Position numbers and translations under genes: made by a program | The notes under the pieces: generated by a model | What the model was told of the DNA's origin: nothing | Database searches by the model: none | What the model saw: the letters and a program-made list of their open reading frames with translations, nothing else | Virus record (IMG/VR): IMGVR_UViG_3300045283_000223 | Coordinates: 1-50,203 of that record | Reading direction: 5' to 3' (one strand) | DNA from: a virus | Length of the DNA: 50,203 bases | Part shown: positions 15,601 through 24,958 of the stretch, piece after piece | Numbering within the stretch: the first letter of the stretch is position 1 | Layout of the letters: every line of letters begins with the position of its first letter

Positions 15601-18600
15601 GCGGATTTCAACGCGTTGTACTTAGTCAGCTTGTCCACCATCGCGTCACCAGAGCCATAGCCGAACATGTTGGCGACATCGTCCGGGGCGAGGCCGCCAG
15701 GGCCGTAGTATTTGGGTGGGAGCATTGCCTTCTGCTTGTCGGTGAGGAGATCAGCGTCGAGCTTGTAAGCCTGCTTGGTCTGCCGTCCGTAGAGACCATC
15801 ACCGGCAAGGAAGAGATCAGTGGCGACATCAGGGCGATTGCGAATGGAATTGGCCACTTCCTTCCGCAGGTCGACACGATTCGCCTTCCACTCCTTCGTC
15901 TGCTGACGGGCCTGTTGCTTGGTTGCACGATCGGTTGCGGCTTCGATATCTTCAGCGTGCTGCTTCGCGATCAGCTTGTCGTAGGCTTTGAATTGGTCCA
16001 CAGTCATGCCAAGGGCGGCCGCGCGTTCGAAGACGCGGGAGGGATCTTCGGGTGTGGAGAGTTTCACGTCTAAATCATTTAGATTATCCGCTATAATCTT
16101 ACGAGCTTTAGCCAATCTAGGATCATTCTTCATATCTTCAGGCGAAAATGATCCATCGAACTCTTGTAAGGCCGCTCTATGATTAGTGCCTCCTACATTA
16201 ATATAAATATCATCAGCTATCTCTGCTGGAGTTTGATTCTTTAGATGTTGCTCCATTTCTTCCATGGTAGCAGCCGGTCCATTCTCGGCCTGATCTTCAA
16301 GATACTCCGCTCCACGAGAGAAGTGCTTCTCAGTATAGGCAGTGGCCTGCTCGTGGTTCAGAAAATTGCCTTCATGATCAACCCACCCACTATCTTTAGG
16401 ATTTGTGGCTTTAATTTCCATATGCATTTGGCCAACACGACCGACCTTAATTGAACCATCCTCATCAACTATGGCAGGACGCAACCCAGGCGCACTCAGC
16501 TTTGGCTCTAGACCTTCTTGATGATCGAGTATTTTATTGATAATCTCTTCCCATCTCTTATCTCGTGCGTCGAACTCCTTATCAGTCATCTTATCGACCG
16601 ATGCTTTATACCGTTCTATACCCCGCATTGTATCAAGATGATCTTGTACTATCTCTTGTTCTTCTTTGGTTAGATAGTTGTCATTTGAAGCTTTACGTAA
16701 GTCTTCGACAGACAACTTGGTCTCATTAAACGCCCTCGCATCCAACGGCGTCGTGCCCTCTCGCGACCCGATCTCCCCAGTCGACACCTTCTGGAAGATG
16801 TCCTCCCAGGTCGGGGGTTTGCCAAGCATCTGGGCAATCCGTTCGCGAATCGCGTCGAAGAACGCCTTCAACTTGGCGAAGATTCCCTGAACCTCCGGTG
16901 GCATCTGCACTCGACCGGCTTCCCAATCCTTGTAGGAATCGGCAATGGCTTCCTCAAGCTTGAGTGGGAGGGATCCAGTCGGGTAGCGATTGTGGATGTC
17001 GAGGTAGTTCATCGCGCCACCGGTATTGGCCGCACGCTCAAGGGTAGCCCATTCCTCCTTGGTGAAGAAGCCGTAGTTGCGGAGATGGTGGATAGCTTCA
17101 TGCCGCGCAGTACCAAGAGGATCAGGTCCCTCAAGTGCATAGAGAATGATTGGATATGCTTCGCGGGAACGAAGATAGACCCCAGTAGGCTCGATTGGTC
17201 CTGATTGGCCTTGGGCATCGGAGGAGATAATACGTTCCGCAGGGCGAACGGTAACCTTCTGCGGTATGATCCGTCGGAGTTCCTCATTCACCGCATCGAT
17301 CATGCGGCGATCTTGTGCGGCGTTCTCGAAATAGGGTTTGATGTAGGCTTGGGTGCCTTTGGAAAAGGTCTCCCACTGGCCACCTTCCAACACCCGCCGA
17401 AAGTCATCGTGCGCCTCAGCACGCTCCCAGCCCTTTGGGTTATCGAGCTTGATCACCGGCGCAGGCATGGTCATCTCTTTGCCGGCGGCCTCGCGGGCGC
17501 CCGAGACCCGGTGGCCCGAGATGGACTCGGCGTTGGGGAATTCGGCCTTGATCTGGCGGAGCATATCGCGCATTAGGGCTGGGCCAAAGTCGCGTGGGCC
17601 CAAGCCGTTGATGCCAGAGACCATATCGACGTAGAGTTGCTTGCCGCCCTTCTGTTCGCTGATGTTGATATAGCCAACCGGATTGCCCTGTTCGTCGAGG
17701 AGATGGAAATCGTGGAAGCCTTGTAAGGAGGTAAACCGCCCATTGGGATCTGGTAGGTTCTTCTCCATCCTAGCAAGTTGGAGCTTCCGATCGCCAATGG
17801 AGAACATCGGCTCGAGACCGGCTGCGCCTCGGACGGTGGGGACTTCTTCGGGGATGGGGATGGCAGGGGGTTTGGCAGTGTCGGCCTCAGTGCCTAGTTG
17901 GGCTTCCCGCGCCGTGATCCCACCCGGCCGAATCCTCAGGTCATCATGTAGCGCATCCATGACCTTCGGATCGACATGGGTCAGCCAATCGGCAAGCGGG
18001 ATGGAGATGTCGTCGCCGGAGGCTCGAGCGAGTTCGAGCTTGTCGGCGATTCCGGGGACCCAGCCGAGGAGCCCGTCGTCGGGGGTGGGGGTTTTATCGC
18101 CGTAGAGAGCCGCTGCCGCATCGCCTCCAACTCCAATTTCTGCATCAGTGTGTTGAGCGATGAAGTCACGGAAGAGATCCGGTGAACGTTCACGGGTGAG
18201 GGAAGATTGGGCATCGGAGGTAGCCTCCTTGAGTGCGGTGACATCATCGGCGTTTTGCTTCGCGCGGTAGGCATCGTATTCGGGAAGGACGGTGGGTGGC
18301 GGTTCGCGGCCGTTCTCGAGGTAAGGGCGGACGCGCTGGTAGGGGGTGGGTGCATGAACGCCATGGCGACCGGTTAGGCCCATGGCCTCGGCTTCGACCA
18401 AGGCGCCGAGTTCACGGCCGAGGCCCGGAGCGCCTGCGGCCGTAGCGACATTGGCGGCGATATCGGCACCGGTTTCGGCGGTGCCGGAGATCCCGCGCAT
18501 GATTAATTCGATCGGGGTGCCGATCCCAGCGGCGATGGCGGACGCAATCGGGTGGTTCTGGATGTCCTTGCTGGATAGCCAGGACCCTAGGTGCCCGCCT

Positions 18601-19001
18601 TCCTTGAACCGCTTCAGCGGATCGTTATCCGGGAACATCGCGCGGCCGAGGGCAGAGATCGCGCGGACGGATGGGAGGTTCAGGCCGGTGACCTTCTGGG
18701 AGACCGAGTCGAGGTTGCCGTAGTCGTCATTGGCGATCTTCGGCGCCATGGGGTCGGATTGGACCCAGTCGCCGAGGTGGGGGTTGTTGGCGACGATGTC
18801 AGAGGCGGCGACGGCCTTATGCTGCCGCTCGAATTCATCGAGATCGCCAAAGATCGCGGTGGAAGAAACGCCAGTGGCGCGGGAGAAATCGATTGCCCGT
18901 TGGGCCCGGTCGGGGTCCTCGTCGATGTTCCCGACCGTAATCGGCAGGGCGGGGTTGGCCTTGCCGAAGGAGGACTGGATCAGGTCGCCGTAGTCGGTCA
19001 T
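12684..19001 (-). CDS. Giant internal virion (ejection) protein D, polyvalent-type, 2105 aa
   Basis: The largest gene, one eighth of the genome. Residues about 425-520 look GNAT-like (GYINISEQKGGKQLYVDMVSG, then GPALMRDMLRQIKAEFP). Residues about 625-640 carry a zincin-type HEAIHHL followed by GFFTKEEWATLERA, common in large polyvalent proteins. Residues about 756-978 come from an AT-rich block bounded by KLS tripeptides. The C-terminal third resembles LPD38-type regions (GGALGQWFASVYGFFNHIMN) with hydrophobic stretches. In T7-like phages the equivalent gp16 forms part of the DNA ejection channel in the envelope. It is coupled by ATGA to protein C. Confidence 0.85.
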   Translation of the reverse strand: MTDYGDLIQSSFGKANPALPITVGNIDEDPDRAQRAIDFSRATGVSSTAIFGDLDEFERQHKAVAASDIVANNPHLGDWVQSDPMAPKIANDDYGNLDSVSQKVTGLNLPSVRAISALGRAMFPDNDPLKRFKEGGHLGSWLSSKDIQNHPIASAIAAGIGTPIELIMRGISGTAETGADIAANVATAAGAPGLGRELGALVEAEAMGLTGRHGVHAPTPYQRVRPYLENGREPPPTVLPEYDAYRAKQNADDVTALKEATSDAQSSLTRERSPDLFRDFIAQHTDAEIGVGGDAAAALYGDKTPTPDDGLLGWVPGIADKLELARASGDDISIPLADWLTHVDPKVMDALHDDLRIRPGGITAREAQLGTEADTAKPPAIPIPEEVPTVRGAAGLEPMFSIGDRKLQLARMEKNLPDPNGRFTSLQGFHDFHLLDEQGNPVGYINISEQKGGKQLYVDMVSGINGLGPRDFGPALMRDMLRQIKAEFPNAESISGHRVSGAREAAGKEMTMPAPVIKLDNPKGWERAEAHDDFRRVLEGGQWETFSKGTQAYIKPYFENAAQDRRMIDAVNEELRRIIPQKVTVRPAERIISSDAQGQSGPIEPTGVYLRSREAYPIILYALEGPDPLGTARHEAIHHLRNYGFFTKEEWATLERAANTGGAMNYLDIHNRYPTGSLPLKLEEAIADSYKDWEAGRVQMPPEVQGIFAKLKAFFDAIRERIAQMLGKPPTWEDIFQKVSTGEIGSREGTTPLDARAFNETKLSVEDLRKASNDNYLTKEEQEIVQDHLDTMRGIERYKASVDKMTDKEFDARDKRWEEIINKILDHQEGLEPKLSAPGLRPAIVDEDGSIKVGRVGQMHMEIKATNPKDSGWVDHEGNFLNHEQATAYTEKHFSRGAEYLEDQAENGPAATMEEMEQHLKNQTPAEIADDIYINVGGTNHRAALQEFDGSFSPEDMKNDPRLAKARKIIADNLNDLDVKLSTPEDPSRVFERAAALGMTVDQFKAYDKLIAKQHAEDIEAATDRATKQQARQQTKEWKANRVDLRKEVANSIRNRPDVATDLFLAGDGLYGRQTKQAYKLDADLLTDKQKAMLPPKYYGPGGLAPDDVANMFGYGSGDAMVDKLTKYNALKSATGMNARDFVSKITDVETDRQMRIKYGVLDDNIMDAVKEQVVGDTQLNILHEETVALGLKAGQASAPFTKADIIGWVKQEFAKTTIGSASSDRYMATAGRAGKAAEMALLQNDPATAFQQKQRQYYATALAREAKQLENEIDKFERVAKRFSKREVNGIDVQYTNFIQDILLRVGKPVRRSVQDLAAAIQAGEYHSLQEFVDGKNGFYLREVAVDDRLFDPGFRRKFESLTTNEFNGVNTSIKSLVKNGRDEQKITRAGEEADLKVIKNQMIDQLEQFKERTYDAKGGRWMGPIPPPIAKLLRSYGTAHIQMENLFNRWDRDDPKGVFQQYIMRDLVDASNNESVMEKRYAARLRGVDDKADLKQGVDNPLFKVPGTDSLMKFNRGNLRTIMLNMGNDGNMVKMAKGYKVEPAAMAAWVHQHATKEDWDWVQKIWDTFADLKTESDTMYHGLSGVPAESIPIRPVQTPHGVYPGGYYPVIWHPEFEGPSKKLMGKDALEQDGFVRATVANGYTKQRTGYVGPMALDLDMLPARMKQMIHDIAMRPAVINASKIFYDKDVRGAIAKHFGNEWRDMLVPYLVDVANAANYVPKDQRMFYNASEFLRQNLVSTLVGLNPGTVLKHGPTALAQSLHEVGTINFLRALKGMVSINERTSESNWQFAMKESEELQRRHQNYVETLGGASEMLMPNTGYASLRATIQRLSASPVAISDLLSAVPTWLAQYEKSLADNGGVHGDAVYDANRAVRRAHGSVAITNRSTVMRGGALGQWFASVYGFFNHIMNRQYELLWKSGEALDMVKDGEYRQAMAQAPELTSMLFAYILAPALIEEMVTPLMSTDNESWGKKAAKGVAFTLGASWVGIRDIASAILNSRDPSVGLISTFGKSMTDVARDLGKQGPFNREHAGKIIKDGATLLGSLSGVVPSQVGRVAEFGHGVATGTERPKGPWGWLAGARYGTLKGHAKTFDEWQRHH
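16070..16735 (-). other. AT-rich domain block within the giant ejection protein
   Basis: From about 16070 to 16735 the coding sequence becomes strikingly AT-rich (runs such as ttagattatccgctataatc) while the frame stays open. Its edges coincide with encoded KLS motifs (KLSVE near residue 762 and KLSTP near residue 979), with a third (KLSAP near 833). This suggests a recently acquired module inserted at a reusable linker. It encodes charged, helical sequence with no recognised motif. Confidence 0.75.
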
Positions 19002-21139
19002 TGCGACACCGCCACGGTTGGGGCAGGAGTGGCCTTCGGTGTGCCGCCGTAGAGGTCTTGATACAGCTTACGGGTGTAGAGACGTTGGATCTGCGAGTCG
19101 GTCGGGGTGATGCCGAGTTTGCCCCATTGGGGATCGGCGCGGATCTTGTCGGCTTCATCGGCAGGGACAGGTAGTTGGTAGGTGGGGACCTTGGAATTCC
19201 ACAGGAACCCTGGCTTGGTCTGAGATTGCATCAGTCTGGCGCCGATCGTGCGGACTTCGTCGATCTTCGGGGCGCGTTTGTTCTCCTCGGCGAACTGTTG
19301 GAGTTGGTCGGATAGTGCGCCGGTGAACTGGTCATAGCCTTCCCGGTCGGCCTTGCGGTCGATCCCAGCAGCCTGGAGATCGGGGGCGAGGATGCCGATG
19401 GCCCGGGTCACACGGGGATCGCCAGTGGCTTGGCCCTTCACACGCTGCTGTAGGTTTATCAGTTCTCGCTTGGCGGAGTTAGGGAGGTTCGATGAGATTA
19501 CATCCTGATCGATGAACTCGACGGGATCATTCTGGGCCTGGCCCTTAAAGGCTTGGTACTGCCGTAGGGTCTCATCAGTCCAGCCATGATCGCCCTTGGC
19601 GTTGGAGGCGAGGACGTTCATATAGCGGCGTCGTGCCGATGGTTGAAGGTTCTCCCAGGCTTGTGCTGACTTTGGATCCGCAGTGATCTCCTCCACGGTG
19701 GTCGGTAGCTTGCCCTGCCCGCCTTGGTCGTTGCCGCCCATAAGCGTCTGTTCAATCGTCTGCCGATTGGTGAACTCATCATCTCGACGAATTGCGATCT
19801 GTTTATTATGGTCCGCCTCAACCCGATCGCGAACATAGTCCGGGAACAGCGGATCATCCGGCGCGGTCTCACGGGCGATGGTTCGACCCATGTCGACCTT
19901 GGCGGAGAGAGGGGCGTTCTGGGCCAAGGCCGCGTTGAACCGGGCGACGTAGGTCTTGGAGTCGGTGCCGAGGATGTCTTTGCGGGCGCCCGCTTCGGCC
20001 TGTGTCTTGCCGGTTAGCCACATCGAGGCAGCGTCGTTGGCAGAGCCGGTTTGTTTCATATACGCGCCGAAGTTACTGGCGAAGACTTGATCCTGAGCGG
20101 CGTGGTCCTTGAGGAACTGCGCCGGGGTCATCGGTAGTAGGCCGGCCTTTTCGAGGAACTCTGGCAGGAACTCTTCCATGACTTGGTACGCACCCAATGC
20201 TCGACCATGGGCGGTCTGAACGCCGACTGTATCATAATTCCCGCCAGACTCTATTTGGCGAATAGCTTGCCCGGCTTGCTTGATGTCGATCTGCCCCTGA
20301 CCCCATCGGCCATTGGCGCCGCCAGCAACTTGGCTGGAGATCACGCGGGATCCAACGGTGTTGCGAGCTTGTTGCACGGCGTTGGTCATCTTCATAACAT
20401 CCTCGCCACGGACATCGCCGGATTTGATCGCGTCGTCGAGGATCTTGCCAGCACCGATCGGGTTGGTCCTGAGCATGCCCTTGATCTTGGTGGAGTAGAG
20501 ATCGGATCGGTTCTGGGCAACGGCTTCATCGGCCATTGCTGAGTCCCCGCCCTTCAGGGCTACTTGCGATCGGATCTGCGCTTCGGCTTCGGCGAGGTTG
20601 GTCTTGAACCCTTCGTCGTCCATGGGGGACCCAAGGACTTGATCATTAATAGCCGCGACCTTAGACTGGGAGGACTGGACCGCGTAGAGCTTGTTCTGCG
20701 TGGCAGCATGACCCGCACCGTTAAAGATAGTGCGACCCATAGTTGAGAGCGATTGGGCATCGTAGAGCTTCTGTGACATGTGGTTGGAGAGGCCGGCACC
20801 GATATCGGTCCGGGCCTTACGGAGGTCGTCCATATATTGGGGGTAGGCATCAACCGCGTCTTTGCCCTGTCGAGCGGAGAAGGTGGCATGGAGTTCGCCG
20901 GCCTTGGCCATATAGTCGGCATCGGCCTTCTGTGCCTCACTGTGGTTAGCGAGGTCCTGCATGGCGATGCCACGAGCGAAGATCTCGTTCCCGACGGTGT
21001 CCGCGGTCTGGCCGAGTTGGCGAACCGATTGCCACACGTTGACGCCAAAGGACTCCGGGCGCACATCAGCTTGGAAGCGCGGCGTCGGGTCCATCTGTGG
21101 AGCGACGGTGGGGACACCTGTGTAGGGGACTTGTGCCAT
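18998..21139 (-). CDS. Internal virion protein C with lytic transglycosylase domain
   Basis: 713 aa. A lysozyme-like transglycosylase segment starts near residue 283: IRQIESGGNYDT with the catalytic Glu, then RALGAYQVMEEFLPEFL. The rest is helical, Gln/Ala-rich, as in T7 gp15/gp16-type ejection proteins. The domain would open the peptidoglycan locally during DNA entry. In T7 the transglycosylase sits on gp16; here it sits on the smaller partner. It is TAATG-coupled to protein B and ATGA-coupled to the giant protein. Confidence 0.87.
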   Translation of the reverse strand: MAQVPYTGVPTVAPQMDPTPRFQADVRPESFGVNVWQSVRQLGQTADTVGNEIFARGIAMQDLANHSEAQKADADYMAKAGELHATFSARQGKDAVDAYPQYMDDLRKARTDIGAGLSNHMSQKLYDAQSLSTMGRTIFNGAGHAATQNKLYAVQSSQSKVAAINDQVLGSPMDDEGFKTNLAEAEAQIRSQVALKGGDSAMADEAVAQNRSDLYSTKIKGMLRTNPIGAGKILDDAIKSGDVRGEDVMKMTNAVQQARNTVGSRVISSQVAGGANGRWGQGQIDIKQAGQAIRQIESGGNYDTVGVQTAHGRALGAYQVMEEFLPEFLEKAGLLPMTPAQFLKDHAAQDQVFASNFGAYMKQTGSANDAASMWLTGKTQAEAGARKDILGTDSKTYVARFNAALAQNAPLSAKVDMGRTIARETAPDDPLFPDYVRDRVEADHNKQIAIRRDDEFTNRQTIEQTLMGGNDQGGQGKLPTTVEEITADPKSAQAWENLQPSARRRYMNVLASNAKGDHGWTDETLRQYQAFKGQAQNDPVEFIDQDVISSNLPNSAKRELINLQQRVKGQATGDPRVTRAIGILAPDLQAAGIDRKADREGYDQFTGALSDQLQQFAEENKRAPKIDEVRTIGARLMQSQTKPGFLWNSKVPTYQLPVPADEADKIRADPQWGKLGITPTDSQIQRLYTRKLYQDLYGGTPKATPAPTVAVSQ

Positions 21140-21690
21140 TAGGTTAACAAGCTCCTCGAGCTAAACATTCCTGATTGGGTCCCCTGCATCCATTTGCTGG
21201 AGACAGAGCCGATCGAGCCCAAGATGGATGACATCGCCTGGATATCGCCGGCGGTCTTGGCGTTCTGGCCGGCCATGACATCGAGTGTGGATTGGTTCAG
21301 GTCCATAGTGGATTTCACGTCATAGTCGTAGGCAACCTTCGCGGCATTGGCGCGGATTTGCCCGGCGTCGAGAGAGGCGAGGGTCCGCTCGGAATTGCGG
21401 ACATCGACTGAGGAGCCAGAGGTCATGTCGATGTTGCTGGCGCCCTGCGTGGCGAGGATATGCCCCTCCTCCTGCCGATATCGCATCCCCGACTGCATAG
21501 CCTTGATCTCGCCGTAGTTCAACGCATACTCTCGGTTCTGCTGATCGATCTGGGAATTGATCTTCGCAACCTGAGATTGGTAGTTGTACATCTGCTGCTG
21601 GGATTGCCCGGATTTCTCCGCTCCCTGCGCACCAAGGATACCGCCCGCAAGGGAGGCGCCTATGCCGATAATGCCGGCTGCCGCTGCCAT
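21139..21690 (-). CDS. Internal virion protein B (T7 gp14-like)
   Basis: 183 aa from ATG 21690 (AAGG upstream; longer in-frame starts fall inside the neighbour). A Gly/Ala-rich hydrophobic N-terminus (AAAAGIIGIGASLAGGILGAQ) is followed by a Gln/Asn-rich helix and a conserved-looking ATQGASNIDMTSGSSVDV segment, the usual signature of this podovirus protein. In the family it is ejected and inserts in the outer membrane. It overlaps protein A by 31 bp. Confidence 0.85.
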   Translation of the reverse strand: MAAAAGIIGIGASLAGGILGAQGAEKSGQSQQQMYNYQSQVAKINSQIDQQNREYALNYGEIKAMQSGMRYRQEEGHILATQGASNIDMTSGSSVDVRNSERTLASLDAGQIRANAAKVAYDYDVKSTMDLNQSTLDVMAGQNAKTAGDIQAMSSILGSIGSVSSKWMQGTQSGMFSSRSLLT

Positions 21691-22112
21691 TGGTCTGCCC
21701 TTATTTCGAATGGGATGTAGTCGCCCTGTGGAGTGCCAAACTTCGCCCCGCACCAAGAGAGCCATCGAAGGGATTTCTGGTCATTGGTGTGACCGTGGCC
21801 GACGATGATCGGGTAGTAGTGAAGCATGTCTTCGGTCACGCGCTGGCTGTGGCGGATGAATTGAAAGATGTGGTCTTTGAAATGCCGAGTGGTGTAGAGC
21901 CAGAGGTAGGCCCGGTCGGAAAGCAAGGTAGGCGCGGTAAGGCCCCAAGTGCAAAAGGCGACATCGTCGTCACAGCCGATCCAGGTGAGGGTGGAGTTGG
22001 TCATGACCCGGTGCATGGTTTCACGGTAGATAGGGGATAGTGTTTCTTGGTTCTCACCAAGAATCAAGTTGTAAGATTCAGCTCCAGTGACTTCACGGAT
22101 GTGGAAGGTCAT
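21660..22112 (-). CDS. Internal virion protein A, GNAT-like (T7 gp13 position)
   Basis: 150 aa. Acyltransferase-like order: MTFHIREVTGAE, then a CTWGLTAP strand, then FKDHIFQFIRHSQRVTEDM, ending with LRWLSWCGAKFG and IPFEIRAD. Such GNAT-like proteins are routinely found between the tail nozzle and gp14-like genes in podoviruses. No acetyl-CoA loop is obvious, so activity is doubtful. It is ATGA-coupled to the nozzle gene. Confidence 0.8.
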   Translation of the reverse strand: MTFHIREVTGAESYNLILGENQETLSPIYRETMHRVMTNSTLTWIGCDDDVAFCTWGLTAPTLLSDRAYLWLYTTRHFKDHIFQFIRHSQRVTEDMLHYYPIIVGHGHTNDQKSLRWLSWCGAKFGTPQGDYIPFEIRADQWQRQPALSA

Positions 22113-24949
22113 CGTTTGCCTCCATCGTCGCCAAGGGTGAAGTCGGGGATTACGCCCAGGATAGAGGCAGGTAGGGGCTGGGATTGCTGGATGCAGTACT
22201 GACCGGGAACGGTGAAGGCAGGGGATAAGAAGGTGCGGGCATCACCGGTGACAAGATCGGTGACGATTTGGGATTGTTGACCAGTGAGCATAGAGGAGAC
22301 ATTGCCGACAATCAGATCCTTCATCGGAACAAGGTGGTTGAAGTCTGGGCCGATAGTCAGGCCCAGGGTCTCGGCCACACGGACATCGACGGCGTTGATC
22401 TTCTTCACTTTGCCCTGAATGGTTGGGTCGCCCATTTCGAGGGCTAGGGTCTGAAGCTTGCATGTGAATGGGAGCCCGATCACAACCTTAGACGCAGGGG
22501 CGGAAAGGGTAAATGTGCCAGAGATAGGCATGGTGAAGGACGGGATCACCTTACCGTCAGCGAGGCCGGTCACTGTGGCCCCGGCAAGGAATTGAGCCCC
22601 GGCAAAGGTGGACGCAGGCGATCCGTTGTAGGCGATACCGCAGTCAACGCACCAAGCATCAGCCACGCCCGATAGGAAGATCCGCTCGGCAACACGTTCG
22701 ATGTATTGGATAGTATTGCCGTTTATCGTTCGCTGAACCACAGTGTACACGGCATCGACCTCGCCGGAGGTTGAAGTGTTCTCAATGATTGTGGTGACGG
22801 ATTTGAATGATCCGACGGTGGTGGAATGGGACCAGCCGATGAATTCCTGTTCCTTGAGGAAGGTTAGAGTTAGCATGACCCCATCGGAGCGGATTGCCCA
22901 TACGACCTTGTATGGTTCCTCCGCCCACGCCCAGCCGGTGACGGTGAAGCCGTAGAAGAGATGTGAAGCAAGCGCGGTGATGTCGGTGCCGGTGTAGACA
23001 TTGGCGTAGATGTTGTACGCGGAGTCGCGAACGATGGAGCCTTTGGCCTGGACGTAGAGCACGTCGAAGTTGGCAACGATCGGTGGAATGTCGGAGATCC
23101 CGTTGAAGGACTGAGGATTGGCCACGAGTGCGGCCGGGGAAATGGCGGAGCCGGGCGATCCACCATTGATCAGCCAAGAGGTCCGGTCGGTGAACATCAA
23201 TAGGCCGGAGGTCTGCGGGACCATAGATTTGATTGTGTTTAGCTGGCCGGATACAAGAGTTCCGGTGATGGAATCATCGGCTTGGGTGATAACCGATACG
23301 TTGTAGTTGAAGTACTGCCCCGGTTGGGACGTGTAGAAGGTGGATGGAGCGCCAATGGGGGAGGCCAAGACTAGGCGTTGCTGAAAGAACCCAGGGACGG
23401 AGGGGAAACCATTGCTGGCAGCGCCGAGAGTGGCGGTAGCCGCAGCGGCACCGGATGCGTATGTGACGGTAGGGATGGAGGTATAGCCTGCGCCGGGGTT
23501 TAGGATCTGCACGAGGCCCACGCCCCAGGTAAGATTGGCGGTTGCGCCGGTGCCGATTCCAGAAGTGCCGAGTTGAACCACGGGGTTGGCGGGGGTGGAC
23601 CCGGCGGAGACTGAGCCCACACTACCGCCGACTGTATTGGCTGGTTTCCAAGTGGTGACTGCGCCGGCAGTGACGGTGGCGACGATTAAGACTACGCCGT
23701 TGGAAAAGGTGACGGTGTCGTTGACCACATAGCCGGCACCCCCAGCGCCAATGGTTGGGGTGCCCTGAACCTGAAGCACCGCAGAGATAGACCCGGCGAT
23801 AGTTGAGGCAGCGCCGGTAAGGGAGACCGCAGGAACGGCAGTGTATGTGCCTGCGGCGGTGACGGTTATTGAGGCTACCCCGCTGCCGATGAATGGGTTC
23901 TTGGCAACCGGTGGGGTTTGGGTGAAGTCGGGGGAGATGTTGGAATCGGAGAAGGCCAGGCCGGTGGTGGACCCGATGAAGCCGAAGGTAACGCCAGGGA
24001 CAACTACGGAGACGTAGCTGACATTGGATTTGTAAATGTTGTATCCGACTGCGCCGGGGACGCCGGTCCAGCCAATGTTCATGCTGCCGGCAGTGGTGCG
24101 GAGATCTTGAAATGGGCCGAAATTGGCCTGGGCAGATGGAACGGACTCTTGGCCGTTGCCGTCGATGGCGGTGATTAGATATGCATAGTAGGCAGGGCCT
24201 GAGGTAAGGGAGGTACTGTTGAGCCCAACGAATCCAGGCGGGCCAATTGAGGCGCCGAAGGTTATAGGGAGCAGAGTCCAGTTCGTGGCGGTGATTAGGT
24301 TTAGGATATACGGCTGGTATTTCGGATGGCAGAGGATTAGCTGGCCTACGTTCTGGGCGTATTTGATCAGCTGAAGATCGGCCGCGAGGTATGGTGAGGG
24401 GATTGTATATATCCGCGCGGCGGTGCCACCGGAGGAGAATGCCGTGAAGTGGGTAGAGTCGATTAGGAGCCCGTTTAGATCGGAGAGGGTGACGTTGGCG
24501 CCGGAGACAGAAGCGACTCGGTAATAATTGCTGTTGAGCTGGGTCATCCCATTAACGCCGGAGATGAAGATCCAGTCATTGCCGAGGTAGGTATTGCCGG
24601 GGACCTGGATCACGCAGGGATTGGCGGTAGAGGCAGCGGAGATGGCGAGGCCGGCTTCGAGAATTGGCGATCCGTTGGAGATGAACCGAATGTATTGGTC
24701 GCCAAACTCCAGGACATAGCCAACGGAGAAGCTGGCCTGAAATTGGATCAGCCGAACCGCAGTGGCGGATTTATAGCATTGGATGATGTACTTGGTGCCT
24801 GGACGGGTTGAGGCACCGCCGCGATAGTCGACGAAGAAGTTTTCGAGCAGCGCCGCGCCGGATCGGTATTTGGTCAGATCGACTCGGGCGAAGAGTTTGG
24901 GGGACCACTCACCGGAGTTGAAGGATGCCTGAATTAAGTGGTCGGGCAA
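22109..24949 (-). CDS. Tail nozzle protein (T7 gp12-like tubular protein B)
   Basis: 946 aa from TTG 24949, with GAGG seven bases upstream. The N-terminus IQASFNSGEWSPKLFARVDLTKYRSGAALLENF and the following GGASTRPGTKYI are typical of podovirus nozzle or stabilisation proteins. The middle (about residues 350-490) holds Gly/Thr/Val-rich repeats including GAGYVVNDTVTF, ANPVVQLGTSGIGTGA and GAGYTSIPTVTY, resembling an insert in the adjacent adaptor. The C-terminal half is beta-rich. It closes the tail tube. Confidence 0.88.
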   Translation of the reverse strand: MPDHLIQASFNSGEWSPKLFARVDLTKYRSGAALLENFFVDYRGGASTRPGTKYIIQCYKSATAVRLIQFQASFSVGYVLEFGDQYIRFISNGSPILEAGLAISAASTANPCVIQVPGNTYLGNDWIFISGVNGMTQLNSNYYRVASVSGANVTLSDLNGLLIDSTHFTAFSSGGTAARIYTIPSPYLAADLQLIKYAQNVGQLILCHPKYQPYILNLITATNWTLLPITFGASIGPPGFVGLNSTSLTSGPAYYAYLITAIDGNGQESVPSAQANFGPFQDLRTTAGSMNIGWTGVPGAVGYNIYKSNVSYVSVVVPGVTFGFIGSTTGLAFSDSNISPDFTQTPPVAKNPFIGSGVASITVTAAGTYTAVPAVSLTGAASTIAGSISAVLQVQGTPTIGAGGAGYVVNDTVTFSNGVVLIVATVTAGAVTTWKPANTVGGSVGSVSAGSTPANPVVQLGTSGIGTGATANLTWGVGLVQILNPGAGYTSIPTVTYASGAAAATATLGAASNGFPSVPGFFQQRLVLASPIGAPSTFYTSQPGQYFNYNVSVITQADDSITGTLVSGQLNTIKSMVPQTSGLLMFTDRTSWLINGGSPGSAISPAALVANPQSFNGISDIPPIVANFDVLYVQAKGSIVRDSAYNIYANVYTGTDITALASHLFYGFTVTGWAWAEEPYKVVWAIRSDGVMLTLTFLKEQEFIGWSHSTTVGSFKSVTTIIENTSTSGEVDAVYTVVQRTINGNTIQYIERVAERIFLSGVADAWCVDCGIAYNGSPASTFAGAQFLAGATVTGLADGKVIPSFTMPISGTFTLSAPASKVVIGLPFTCKLQTLALEMGDPTIQGKVKKINAVDVRVAETLGLTIGPDFNHLVPMKDLIVGNVSSMLTGQQSQIVTDLVTGDARTFLSPAFTVPGQYCIQQSQPLPASILGVIPDFTLGDDGGKR

Positions 24950-24958
24950 GAGGGGACC

